A DNA stretch of 64,000 nucleotides from Bradyrhizobium sp. AUGA SZCCT0176. GTDB taxonomy: Bacteria; Pseudomonadota; Alphaproteobacteria; Rhizobiales; Xanthobacteraceae. Under the pieces are notes generated by a model. That model was not told the DNA's origin and ran no database searches. It was given only the letters and a program-made list of their open reading frames with translations. Location: positions 1 to 64,000 of the forward strand of contig NZ_JAFCMB010000028.1 in NCBI RefSeq assembly GCF_018130145.1, in the 5' to 3' direction. A program made the position numbers and the translations under genes. Shown piece after piece: positions 16,789 to 24,841 of the stretch; position 1 is the stretch's first letter; every line of letters starts with the position of its first letter.

Positions 16789-17535
16789 TCAGGCCTTTGC
16801 GCGGCGAAGCCATTCGTCGAGACCGATGCGGCCGAGGCGCGCCTCGCCCAACGGCACCAGCGAGTGCTCGTCAACCCGACCGCCCCAGTATCGGGCCTCG
16901 GGATCGCTCACGACTTCGCGCGGGTCGCCAACCGCCTTCAGATAGCGGGCGATGATGTCGTTGAGCGGCGCTCGTTCCGGTCCGGCGATCTCCACGATAC
17001 CGCTTCGCGGCGCCGCGAGTGCCAGATCGGCAACGTTGGCAGCAACGTCGTCCGCCGCGATGGGCTGGAACAGGATAGGCGGGAGCCTCACTGTGTTTCC
17101 ATCCGCACTTGAATCCGCGATACCGCGAACGAACTCCAGGAACTGGGTCGCGCGAACGATGGTGTATGGAATGCCGGAGGCTTCGATCAGTTTCTCCTGG
17201 GCGACCTTTGCGCGGAAATAGCCATTGTCGGTCCGGTCGATCGCGACGATCGACAATGCGACATGATGCCGGACGTTCGCCGCGGCCTCGGCGGCGAGCA
17301 GGTTGCGGCCGGAGGTCTCGAAGAATTCGAGCACCGCCTTGTCTTCAAATGAGGGCGAATTGGCCAGGTCGATCACCACCTGTGTGCCCGCCATGACCTC
17401 CTTGAGTCCCTCACCGGTGACCGCGTTAACGCCGCTCTTGGGCGAGGCGGCGACGACTTCATGGCCGCCCTGGCGCAGAATGGCGACGGTCTTCGAGCCG
17501 ATCAGGCCGGTGCCACCGATCACGACGATCTTCAT
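16789..17535 (-). CDS. NmrA-like / atypical SDR NAD(P)-binding protein
   Basis: A 248-residue extended-SDR relative with the N-terminal nucleotide-binding VVIGGTGLIGSKTVAILRQG. There is no Tyr-x3-Lys catalytic pair at the usual place; instead it has NGYFRAKVAQEKLIEASGIPYTIVRATQF, which is typical of NmrA-type redox sensors. It is followed by the secreted cupin gene. The 204 bases upstream (17536-17739) hold no gene that I can support. Confidence 0.78.
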   Translation of the reverse strand: MKIVVIGGTGLIGSKTVAILRQGGHEVVAASPKSGVNAVTGEGLKEVMAGTQVVIDLANSPSFEDKAVLEFFETSGRNLLAAEAAANVRHHVALSIVAIDRTDNGYFRAKVAQEKLIEASGIPYTIVRATQFLEFVRGIADSSADGNTVRLPPILFQPIAADDVAANVADLALAAPRSGIVEIAGPERAPLNDIIARYLKAVGDPREVVSDPEARYWGGRVDEHSLVPLGEARLGRIGLDEWLRRAKA

Positions 17536-17739
17536 GGTTGATGCTCCGTTGTGGTAGCAGCTTAGGTCCGCTTCGAACCCGCAGAATACTATCCCAAGGT
17601 ACAGGTCGGACTACCCCGCTGAACCGGCGAGACGTGGTAGACCGTACCGCCACGCGGCGTTTTCCGTCAGCGTGGCACGCTTAGCTGAGCCAACAACTCT
17701 TGTTGAGTTCCGGCCCTGGTCGCTATTCAGATCAGCCCC

Positions 17740-18708
17740 TCAGGCCAGCTTCCAGCCGACCTCGTCCCGATAGCTCTGGTAGAAATCGAGCGTATACGCC
17801 TCCTCCGGCGTCTTGCGCACGCGCTCGTCGAGCTTGTGAGCGTCGTCGCCGACCAGGATGCGCCAGCGATCAGCCTTGACGCCGTCGAGGATGATTTTCG
17901 CGGCGGCCGCCGCCGTGGTCGGCGCATCATCATGAAACGATCGCGCGCGGTCGAGCGCGAGTTGCTGGATGTCCTCATCCGACATGGCAGAGGTGTCGGT
18001 GCCCATGCCCTTGAGCCGTTCGCGGGTCACACCGATCTCGACATCGGTCAGGCGCTCGGTCTCGCTCCCGCTCTGGATCTTGCGCGAGTTCGACACGATC
18101 GAGGTGCCGATGTGGCCGGGCATCACGACCGAGCACTTGATATGCGGCGCGTTGAGCCGCAGATCCGTCATCAGCGCCTCGGAAAATCCCTTCACCGCGA
18201 ACTTGGCGGCAGCGTAGGCAGTGTGCGATACGCCGGGGCCGACCGACGCCCAGAAGCCGTTGACGCTGGACGTGTTGATGATGTGGCCCTCGTCGGCCTT
18301 CAGCAGCAGCGGCATGAAAGTGCGGACCCCGAGATAGACGCCGCCCCAGCAGATGTTGAAGGTGCGCTCCCATTGCTCGCGCGTGTTGGTGAACAGGCTG
18401 CCGCCACCGCCGATGCCGGCGTTGTTGAACAACAGATGGATCTTGTCGGTCGCCTGCTGCTCGATCAGCTCATCGCGAAACCGCTTGAGCTGATCCTCGA
18501 TCGCGACGTCGGCGATGTGCGTGGTGACGCGCAGGCCCTGCGGCAGCTTGGTTGCCTCACACAGTTGCTTGGTTTCAGCCATCGCCTCGGCGGAGACGTC
18601 GCACATCGCGACATTGCAGCCCTCGGCAACGAGCTGGCGCGCCAGCTCGCGGCCCATGCCCGTGCCGCCTCCGGTGATGACGGCGATCTTTCCGGCGAAT
18701 TCCTTCAT
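17740..18708 (-). CDS. Short-chain dehydrogenase/reductase
   Basis: A classical SDR oxidoreductase. The cofactor motif is ITGGGTGMGRELARQL, the structural NNAG motif is present (LLFNNAGIGGGG), and the catalytic set is Ser in INTSSVNG with Tyr and Lys in YAAAKFAVKG. The C-terminal extension past residue 250 is longer than in the smallest SDRs (322 residues in total). It stands alone on the minus strand, and a palindrome at 18767-18783 upstream suggests repressor control. The substrate is unknown. Confidence 0.88.
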   Translation of the reverse strand: MKEFAGKIAVITGGGTGMGRELARQLVAEGCNVAMCDVSAEAMAETKQLCEATKLPQGLRVTTHIADVAIEDQLKRFRDELIEQQATDKIHLLFNNAGIGGGGSLFTNTREQWERTFNICWGGVYLGVRTFMPLLLKADEGHIINTSSVNGFWASVGPGVSHTAYAAAKFAVKGFSEALMTDLRLNAPHIKCSVVMPGHIGTSIVSNSRKIQSGSETERLTDVEIGVTRERLKGMGTDTSAMSDEDIQQLALDRARSFHDDAPTTAAAAAKIILDGVKADRWRILVGDDAHKLDERVRKTPEEAYTLDFYQSYRDEVGWKLA

Positions 18709-18766
18709 GGAGAATTTTCCTCGATTGTCTTTTTATTGGCCTTCTGCGCACGGGGGCCGCGCGCAA

Positions 18767-18783
18767 AGTGTATCAGCTACACT
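18767..18783. promoter_or_regulatory. Palindromic operator candidate upstream of the SDR gene
   Basis: AGTGTA-TCAGC-TACACT is a perfect inverted repeat with 6-base arms, 58 bases upstream of the SDR start. It has the form of a TetR-type operator, but no regulator gene lies next to it. Confidence 0.5.
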
Positions 18784-18861
18784 CCGCCGGTAAAGCGCGC
18801 CAGATGTGCGGACAATCGATGTCCGCCGCACGGAAAAACTGCGCGGCGCCTACTCCGCCGC

Positions 18862-19272
18862 CTATTCTTTCTGTCCATGAAGGAGTGATACCCGCTTCAC
18901 GAAATCGACAGCGGCCTCATTGCCCTCAGGTGCGTTGACCCAATCGACCGCTTCCGGCGGCAAATTGATAGCCGTCAGGACCTCTGCCACCAAGGGCTCG
19001 ACGCCGATTTCGGCGACCACCCCGACGTCAATCCAAACAGTGGGCCCCTTCACACAATCATGCTTGATCAGATGCTGCATTTCTCGAAACAAGATCACGC
19101 GTTCAGAGGGCAACCTGAGAAACATTCCATGGGCTTCCCCAAGTCCATCTTCCTGCCAACTTTCGACGCGGAAGCCGAACGACTGCGCGATTTCAAACAT
19201 TCGCATTTGAAATTGCATGATTGGCCAATCGGTGATGGGAAACCGATAATCGTATATCTGTGCGATATTCAT
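18862..19272 (-). CDS. Hypothetical protein, immunity-like size
   Basis: A 136-residue cytoplasmic protein of no family I can name. I chose ATG 19272 (MNIAQIYDYRFPITDWPIMQ) because the frame to 19311 continues only into a palindromic repeat. It is acidic, with no membrane segment or Cys pair. Its last residues (FVKRVSLLHGQKE) stop 153 bases from the SDR gene. Confidence 0.6.
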   Translation of the reverse strand: MNIAQIYDYRFPITDWPIMQFQMRMFEIAQSFGFRVESWQEDGLGEAHGMFLRLPSERVILFREMQHLIKHDCVKGPTVWIDVGVVAEIGVEPLVAEVLTAINLPPEAVDWVNAPEGNEAAVDFVKRVSLLHGQKE

Positions 19273-19284
19273 CAGCGACCAATC

Positions 19285-19374
19285 CGTCATGGCCGGACTT
19301 GTCCCGGCCATCCACGTCTTTCTTATCGCAACACTGTAAACACGTGGATGCCCGGCACAAGGCCGGGCATGACG
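19285..19374. repeat. Extragenic palindromic repeat (GTCATGGCCGGACTTGTCCCGGCC type)
   Basis: Two hairpins back to back: GGCCGGACTTGTCCCGGCC and GCCCGGCACAAGGCCGGGC. They are joined by the inverted pair ATCCACGT / ACGTGGAT and flanked by GTCAT / ATGAC. It fills the gap between the hypothetical gene and the DapA-like gene. Confidence 0.75.
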
Positions 19375-19402
19375 AGCGTTTTACCTGACGAGTACCCGCG
19401 GC

Positions 19403-20311
19403 CTACTCGGCTGCCTCGACGCGCTGGCCCCTCAATGCCCCCAACCCGTCCAGCGCCTTCTTGATCGCGGCCTGTTGCGTTACCGATGCTTCCGGCATCG
19501 GCGCGCGCGGATAGGTTTTTGGCAATCCCTGCAGCGACTGCGCGTAGCGCGTGCAGGCCGGCAGATTGTCCGAGACAACAGCGTTCCACAGCGTCAGCAG
19601 TTTCTTGTGCAGGTCGAGCGCGCGGACGTGATCGCCGGCCTTGACCGCATCCCAGAGCTCGACCGAGGCATGCGGCGCGGCCGTGAGGATCGCGGCGATC
19701 GAGCCGTGCGCGCCGAGCGCGTAGGACGGATACATCAGCGCGTCGACCGCGCTGTAGATCAATTTGTCCGGCGCCATCATCATGAGATCGGCGAACAGTT
19801 TCAGATCGCCGGCGCTCTGCTTGACGCCGACCACCAGCGGCACCTCGTTCATGATCCGGGTCAGCAGCGCGGGCGACAGATACGACCACGGCACCACGTT
19901 GTAGATGATGATCGGCATGCCGGTCTCGTCGGCCATCCGGCGGAAATGATCGACCATCGCCTGATCGTCCGGCTTGAACAAATAATGCACCGGCGTCACC
20001 TGCAGCGCCGCGACATCCATGTCGCGCACCAGTTTGCCGCGCCGGATTGCGTCGCGTGTGGAGTCGACGATGATGCCGGCGATCACGGGCGCGCGGCCCC
20101 TGGCGGCTTCCACCGTTGCCGCCACCAGGTCGCGATACTCTTCATGATCGAGCGTATGCCCCTCGCCGGTCGAACCGCCCGCCGCCATGCCATGGCTGCC
20201 GGCGCCGATCAGCCAGTCGACTTGCGGGGCGACCTGCTTGAAATCGATCTCGCCGTCCTTGCGAAACGGCGTTGTCATCGGCGGTATCACGCCTGTCGGG
20301 CGTATTTTCAT
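19403..20311 (-). CDS. DapA-like class I aldolase/lyase
   Basis: A TIM-barrel protein of the dihydrodipicolinate synthase / N-acetylneuraminate lyase superfamily. The Schiff-base Lys is in VGVKQSAGD near residue 165, the Tyr of the catalytic triad is in IIYNVVPWS, and GSTGEGHTLDHEE is the N-terminal carboxylate-binding block. It stands alone without lysine-pathway neighbours, so a catabolic aldolase is more likely than the biosynthetic DapA. At 302 residues it is of usual length. Confidence 0.85.
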   Translation of the reverse strand: MKIRPTGVIPPMTTPFRKDGEIDFKQVAPQVDWLIGAGSHGMAAGGSTGEGHTLDHEEYRDLVAATVEAARGRAPVIAGIIVDSTRDAIRRGKLVRDMDVAALQVTPVHYLFKPDDQAMVDHFRRMADETGMPIIIYNVVPWSYLSPALLTRIMNEVPLVVGVKQSAGDLKLFADLMMMAPDKLIYSAVDALMYPSYALGAHGSIAAILTAAPHASVELWDAVKAGDHVRALDLHKKLLTLWNAVVSDNLPACTRYAQSLQGLPKTYPRAPMPEASVTQQAAIKKALDGLGALRGQRVEAAE

Positions 20312-20545
20312 GATCGACCCCTTGCGTTCCCGTTTCCCAAATCCGACCCCGCTCTTTGGCGGATATTCTCGATCGGCGGGTGAAGCCTAACCGCTGCCGG
20401 ATGGGCAATCCAGTTCAGACATCGGTGGGCTGGGTCGTGGCGACGTCATAACGGACGGAGACGCGGCTCCAAGTTCGAGCGGCACAAACATCTGAATCTT
20501 TGCACGAAAAAACCCCGACAGTTGATGCCGGGGCTATTCGCTCGC

Positions 20546-20680
20546 TTAGCGGGGCGGCTTCGGCGGACCAAAGGGGTTACGGGGCGGAAGGTGCGTGGGG
20601 CCGGTGCCCAGCCTGCCGCCGGTCACGATATCCAGCTGGTGCGTCGTCAGTTCGACCGGCTTGTCAGTCCTGCGTTCCAT
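20546..20680 (-). CDS. Double-glycine-leader small peptide P1
   Basis: A 44-residue peptide beginning MERRTDKPVELTTHQLDIVT followed by GG, then a Pro-rich core ending FGPPKPPR. GGGAG lies seven bases upstream of the ATG. The ELxxxQLDxVxGG block matches the double-glycine leader consensus of bacteriocin-like and peptidase-ABC-processed peptides, and three similar leaders occur elsewhere in this window. The predicted mature part is about 22 residues, without Cys. No transporter or modification gene is adjacent. Confidence 0.62.
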   Translation of the reverse strand: MERRTDKPVELTTHQLDIVTGGRLGTGPTHLPPRNPFGPPKPPR

Positions 20681-20944
20681 GGTGCGTCTCCCGCTGCTGT
20701 CCCGGTGCAACATTGCCTCGGTATGACCGGGACCATGACGGATCGGCGACGGCCGCGCTGTTCCCCAGGTGACAGCCGGACCGGAACGGAAGTGGCCTCA
20801 GCCTTTCTCTTGGCCCTTCCAGACCGTCGTCACTTGCAAGGGCTGACGGGCTTTCGCGTTTAACCATACTAAAACTCAGGGCGACGGCGGGAGTGCGCCT
20901 GTAGTATGTTTGCGGCTATTGGATTTATTAATTTTTGGTGCCTT

Positions 20945-21157
20945 ATGAACGACGCGTATTTCAAGGAGCAGTCCCGGCGCGTCCGCGCGATTGCGGACAA
21001 GGCCGATCCCTTCACGAAAAAACGACTGCTTGCGCTCGCCGAAAGCTACGATGCGCGGATTGGACGGCCCTCAAAGGCAACGCGACAGCTGCCCTTCGTC
21101 GCGATCAATAATGAAAAACCCGCCGATCAGCGCGACGACGGCGAGACCGCGCGCTGA
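20945..21157 (+). CDS. Small hypothetical protein
   Basis: A 70-residue, charged, probably helical protein (MNDAYFKEQSRRVRAIADKA then DPFTKKRLLALAESYDARIG). I recognise it only as a type common in rhizobia, with no assigned function. ATG 20945 is preferred to the earlier in-frame ATG 20906. The 264 bases upstream contain the promoter side of the divergent P1 peptide gene and nothing else that I can name. Confidence 0.6.
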   Translation: MNDAYFKEQSRRVRAIADKADPFTKKRLLALAESYDARIGRPSKATRQLPFVAINNEKPADQRDDGETAR

Positions 21158-21360
21158 TTGTGGCAACTTCCGCATAGCGATCGCCGCTCGCATATTCCGC
21201 GATAAGGCATTACGCCCGTACGCGACAAGGGAGCGCAGGCGGAAACGGTTCGGCAAAATGGGCGTGACGGCGCGCGCGGTGCATGCCAGTATCGGCAATA
21301 ATCAAAGCGCGCGCACGTCGGACGAAGCGCCGCTGCCAGGGAGGGGACTGCAAAGCGTTC

Positions 21361-21402
21361 GCGTAAGCGGACGCGCTGCAAGCGTCTGCGTAAGCGGACG
21401 CG
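21361..21402. repeat. Short direct repeat, 27-base period
   Basis: The 15-base unit GCGTAAGCGGACGCG occurs exactly at 21361-21375 and 21388-21402. It lies 34-75 bases upstream of the first ABC permease gene, so it sits in the leader or promoter of that operon. Confidence 0.8.
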
Positions 21403-21435
21403 CCGTTTGTTGGCCTAACGGTCCGTTGGCGTCGC

Positions 21436-22374
21436 ATGGGACAACAGATTGTCCATCGCCTGCTGATTTCGTTCCCCGCTTTGCTCGGGGTTCTCTTCCT
21501 CTGTTTTTGTCTGTTGCAGGTGGTGCCGGCTGATCCCGCAATGATCATCGCCGGTCCCGACGCCAAGGCCGAGACCATCGCGGCGATCAGGCTCGAGCTT
21601 GGCCTCGACCGCTCGATCCCGGTGCAGTTCTTCGAATACATCATGCGGGTTCTGCGCGGCGATCTCGGCCGCTCGATCATCTCCAACCGGATGGTGAGCG
21701 AGGAACTCGCGATGACGATCGGTCCAACGGTCGAACTGATGCTCGGCGCGATGCTGATCGCGGTGCCGAGCGGGCTTGCGTTTGGAACGCTGGCCGCCGT
21801 CAATCGCGGCCGCCTCGCCGACCGCATCATCATGGCCTGCTCGGTAGCCGGTGTTTCGATGCCGGTGTTCTTCATCGGCCTGATCCTGATCCAGTATGTC
21901 GGTTTCAAATGGGCGTTGCTGCCGTTCACCGGCCGCACCGGGCCGATCTGGGACGGCGGATTGCCGAGCCTGATCCTGCCCGCGACCACGCTCGGCCTCG
22001 TGCTGATCGGACCGATCGCGCGGCTGACGCGCACCGCCGTACTTGAAGTGCTGGGCGCCGATTTCGTGCGCACGGCGCGCGCCAAGGGGCTGCGCGAGAC
22101 GGCGGTGATCGTCCATCACGCGCTGCGCAACGCCATGATCCCGGTCGTCACCCTGATCGGGCTGCAGGCGGCCTTCCTGCTCGGCGGCGCGGTGGTCACG
22201 GAAACGATGTTTTCCTGGCCCGGCGTCGGCCGGCTTGCGGTCGGCGCCATCGTCTCCAGCGATTTCCCGACCGCGCAGGGCGCGATCATGATCCTCGCCA
22301 TCGCCTTCCTGTCGATCAACCTGATCGTCGACGTGCTCTACGTCTATCTCGATCCCAGGGTGGCGCGCCGATGA
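21436..22374 (+). CDS. Peptide-type ABC transporter permease (DppB-like)
   Basis: An inner-membrane permease with six predicted segments. The N-terminal FPALLGVLFLCFCLLQVVPADP block is typical of DppB/OppB, and the EAA-type loop reads VRTARAKGLRETAVIVHHAL. It is the first gene of a six-gene import operon running to 28463. Its stop overlaps the next start by four bases (ATGA). No strong ribosome-binding site precedes ATG 21436. Confidence 0.88.
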   Translation: MGQQIVHRLLISFPALLGVLFLCFCLLQVVPADPAMIIAGPDAKAETIAAIRLELGLDRSIPVQFFEYIMRVLRGDLGRSIISNRMVSEELAMTIGPTVELMLGAMLIAVPSGLAFGTLAAVNRGRLADRIIMACSVAGVSMPVFFIGLILIQYVGFKWALLPFTGRTGPIWDGGLPSLILPATTLGLVLIGPIARLTRTAVLEVLGADFVRTARAKGLRETAVIVHHALRNAMIPVVTLIGLQAAFLLGGAVVTETMFSWPGVGRLAVGAIVSSDFPTAQGAIMILAIAFLSINLIVDVLYVYLDPRVARR

Positions 22375-23258
22375 GCGTTCAGGCCCTCGAACCCGTCTTT
22401 GTCGCCGAGCCCGAAACCGGCGCGTTCGCCCGTGCCGGCGTGCTGCGGCGCCTCGCGCGCGACCGGGTCGCGGCCGGGGCGGCGTTGACGCTCACCACCA
22501 TCGTCGCCGCGGCGGTGTTCGCGCCCTGGATCGCGCCCTACGACCCCTACTTCACCGACCTCACCAAGGTCATGCAACCGCCGGGCGCCGAGCACTGGTT
22601 CGGCACCGACAACACCGGCCGCGACGTGCTGAGCCGCGTCATCTTCGGCACCCGCGCCACGTTGATGCTCGGGCTGGTCGGCGTCATCATCGGCGGCCTG
22701 TTCGGCGGCGTGCTCGGCATTCTCGCCGCCTACTACAAGCGGCTCGACGGCTGGATCATGCGGCTGGTCGACGTGATGCTGGCGTTCCCCGCCATCCTGA
22801 TCGGGCTCGCGGTCGCCGCGATTTTCGGCGCCGGCCTCACCGCCGTCGTGATCGCGCTGGTGGTCGCCACCGTGCCCGACGTCGCGCGGGTGGCGCGCGG
22901 GGCGGCGGTCGGCGTCATGGGACAGGAATTCATGGAAGCCGGCCGCGCGGTCGGCGTCACCGACGGCGCACTGATCTGGCGCTATCTGACGCTCAACTGC
23001 ATCTCGACGATCTTCGTGTTCCTGACGCTTCGCTTCGGCCAGATCATCCTGATCGGCTCTGCGCTCGGCTTCCTCGGCATGGGCGCGCAACCCCCGACCG
23101 CCGAACTCGGCATGATGGCGGCCCAGGGGCGCGACTTCCTGTTCATGGCGCCGCACATCGCGACGATCCCAAGCTGCGCGATCTTCGTGATCGTGCTGGC
23201 GGCCAACCTTCTGGGCGACGCGTTCCGCGACGTCCTCGATCCGAGGCTGCAGACATGA
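22371..23258 (+). CDS. Peptide-type ABC transporter permease (DppC-like)
   Basis: The second inner-membrane permease, with an N-terminal OppC_N region and a GTDNTGRDVLSRVIFGTRATL block characteristic of DppC/OppC. The EAA loop is GQEFMEAGRAVGVTDGALIWRY. It overlaps both neighbours by four bases, so translation is coupled. Together with the DppB-like protein it would form the membrane channel. Confidence 0.9.
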   Translation: MSVQALEPVFVAEPETGAFARAGVLRRLARDRVAAGAALTLTTIVAAAVFAPWIAPYDPYFTDLTKVMQPPGAEHWFGTDNTGRDVLSRVIFGTRATLMLGLVGVIIGGLFGGVLGILAAYYKRLDGWIMRLVDVMLAFPAILIGLAVAAIFGAGLTAVVIALVVATVPDVARVARGAAVGVMGQEFMEAGRAVGVTDGALIWRYLTLNCISTIFVFLTLRFGQIILIGSALGFLGMGAQPPTAELGMMAAQGRDFLFMAPHIATIPSCAIFVIVLAANLLGDAFRDVLDPRLQT

Positions 23259-24817
23259 TCAGAACCGTTCTGGGTGTGGCATTGGCAATGGGCGTCGCGG
23301 GGGCCGCATCGGCCCAGACGCTGACCTTGATGAAGGGCATCGACGCGCCGCATTACGACGCGCAGCGCACCACCTGGGGTCCGACATCCGACATCGTCAA
23401 CATGTTCCAGGACACGCTGGTGGCGCTCGACTGGGACGGCCGCACGCCGATCCCCTATCTCGCCAAGTCCTGGATCATCAGCGAGGACGGCCGGACCTAT
23501 ACGTTCAAGCTGCGCGACGACGTCTCGTTCTGCAGCGGCAAGAAATTCACCGCCGAGGACGTGATCTACAGCTTCAAGCGGCTGAAGGATCCCGCGATCA
23601 AGGGGCCGTACGCCTGGCGCGCCGGCAGCATCAAGGAGTTGCGCGCGCCTGATCCCCACACCGTCGAATACGAACTCGAGGAGCCCTACTCCGAGCTGCT
23701 GTTGCAGCTCACCATGTTCACCAACGTGATCCACAACAAGGAAAGCGTCGAGGCGCTGGGCAAGGACTACGGCATCAAGGGCGCCGACGGCACCGGGCCG
23801 TGGTGTTTCGATTCATGGCAGCCGCGCACCGAGATCGTGCTGAAGCGCCACGCCGCCTACAAATGGGGCCCGTCGATGTACCAGAACAAGGGCCCGGTGA
23901 AATTCGAGAAGCTGGTGGTCAAGATCGTGCCCGAGGAATCCAGCCGGGTTGCGGCGATGATGGCCGGCCAGTTCGACATCACCCACCAGTTTCCGCACCA
24001 GTTCATCACCCAGGCCAGGGCCGCCCCGATGCTCAACGTGAGCGAGGCGAAGCCCAATTTCCAGCTGCTCTATTTCGGTTTCAAGACCACGCGGCCGATG
24101 GTCGCCGACAAGCGCGTGCGCGAGGCCATGAGCATCGCCATCAACCGCGCCGAGATCGCCAAGGGCATTCTGCTCGGCAACGCCACGGCGGCCTTCACCA
24201 TCGTCGACAAGGATGCGCTCGACCACGATCCGAAGACGGCCGGAATCGTCAAGGAAGACCTCGAACGCGCCAAGAAGCTGCTCGACGATTCGGGCTGGAA
24301 AGTCGGCGCCGACGGCGTGCGCGAAAAGGACGGCACCAAGCTGGCGCCGAAAGTGTACTACACCGCGAACGCCAACTCGGCCAAGGTCGCCGACGCGATC
24401 CAGGGATACTTGCGCAAGATTGGCGTCGACTGGCGGCTCAACCCGCAGGACTCGACCATCGCGGCGGCCAAGATGGCCGAGCAGGATTATGAAATCTGGT
24501 CGGTGACGGTGCCGTATCTGTCGGCCGGCGATCTCATGAACATCTACTTCGATTCACGCAACATCCCGACGCCGAACCGGATGAACTGGAAGGACGCCGA
24601 GACCGACGAGTGGCTGAAGCTCGGCCGCTCGGCGCTGACCGAGGCCGATCGCGCCAAACATTACGCGATGGTGCAGCAGAAGGTCATGCAGGAGCATCTG
24701 TGGATCCCGGTCCTCAACATCAACATGGACCAGGTCGCCAACAAGAAGATCAAGGGCGCGCGGCCGCACATGATCTACCAGAACACCTTCTACAAGGGGT
24801 TGGACGCGTCGCTATAG
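23255..24817 (+). CDS. Periplasmic solute-binding protein, family 5, copy 1
   Basis: The substrate-binding component (SBP_bac_5, DppA/OppA type). A signal peptide ends at AGAASAQ-T. Family signatures are YLAKSWIISEDGRTYTFKLR and KKFTAEDVIYSFKRL at about 65-115, and VADKRVREAMSIAINRAEI near 285. It is 520 residues long. It is followed after 24 bases by a close paralogue of nearly the same length, so the operon carries two binding proteins for one permease. The ligand (peptide, opine or other) is unknown. Confidence 0.9.
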   Translation: MIRTVLGVALAMGVAGAASAQTLTLMKGIDAPHYDAQRTTWGPTSDIVNMFQDTLVALDWDGRTPIPYLAKSWIISEDGRTYTFKLRDDVSFCSGKKFTAEDVIYSFKRLKDPAIKGPYAWRAGSIKELRAPDPHTVEYELEEPYSELLLQLTMFTNVIHNKESVEALGKDYGIKGADGTGPWCFDSWQPRTEIVLKRHAAYKWGPSMYQNKGPVKFEKLVVKIVPEESSRVAAMMAGQFDITHQFPHQFITQARAAPMLNVSEAKPNFQLLYFGFKTTRPMVADKRVREAMSIAINRAEIAKGILLGNATAAFTIVDKDALDHDPKTAGIVKEDLERAKKLLDDSGWKVGADGVREKDGTKLAPKVYYTANANSAKVADAIQGYLRKIGVDWRLNPQDSTIAAAKMAEQDYEIWSVTVPYLSAGDLMNIYFDSRNIPTPNRMNWKDAETDEWLKLGRSALTEADRAKHYAMVQQKVMQEHLWIPVLNINMDQVANKKIKGARPHMIYQNTFYKGLDASL

Positions 24818-24841
24818 GCAAGCAACAACAAGGAGCAAACG

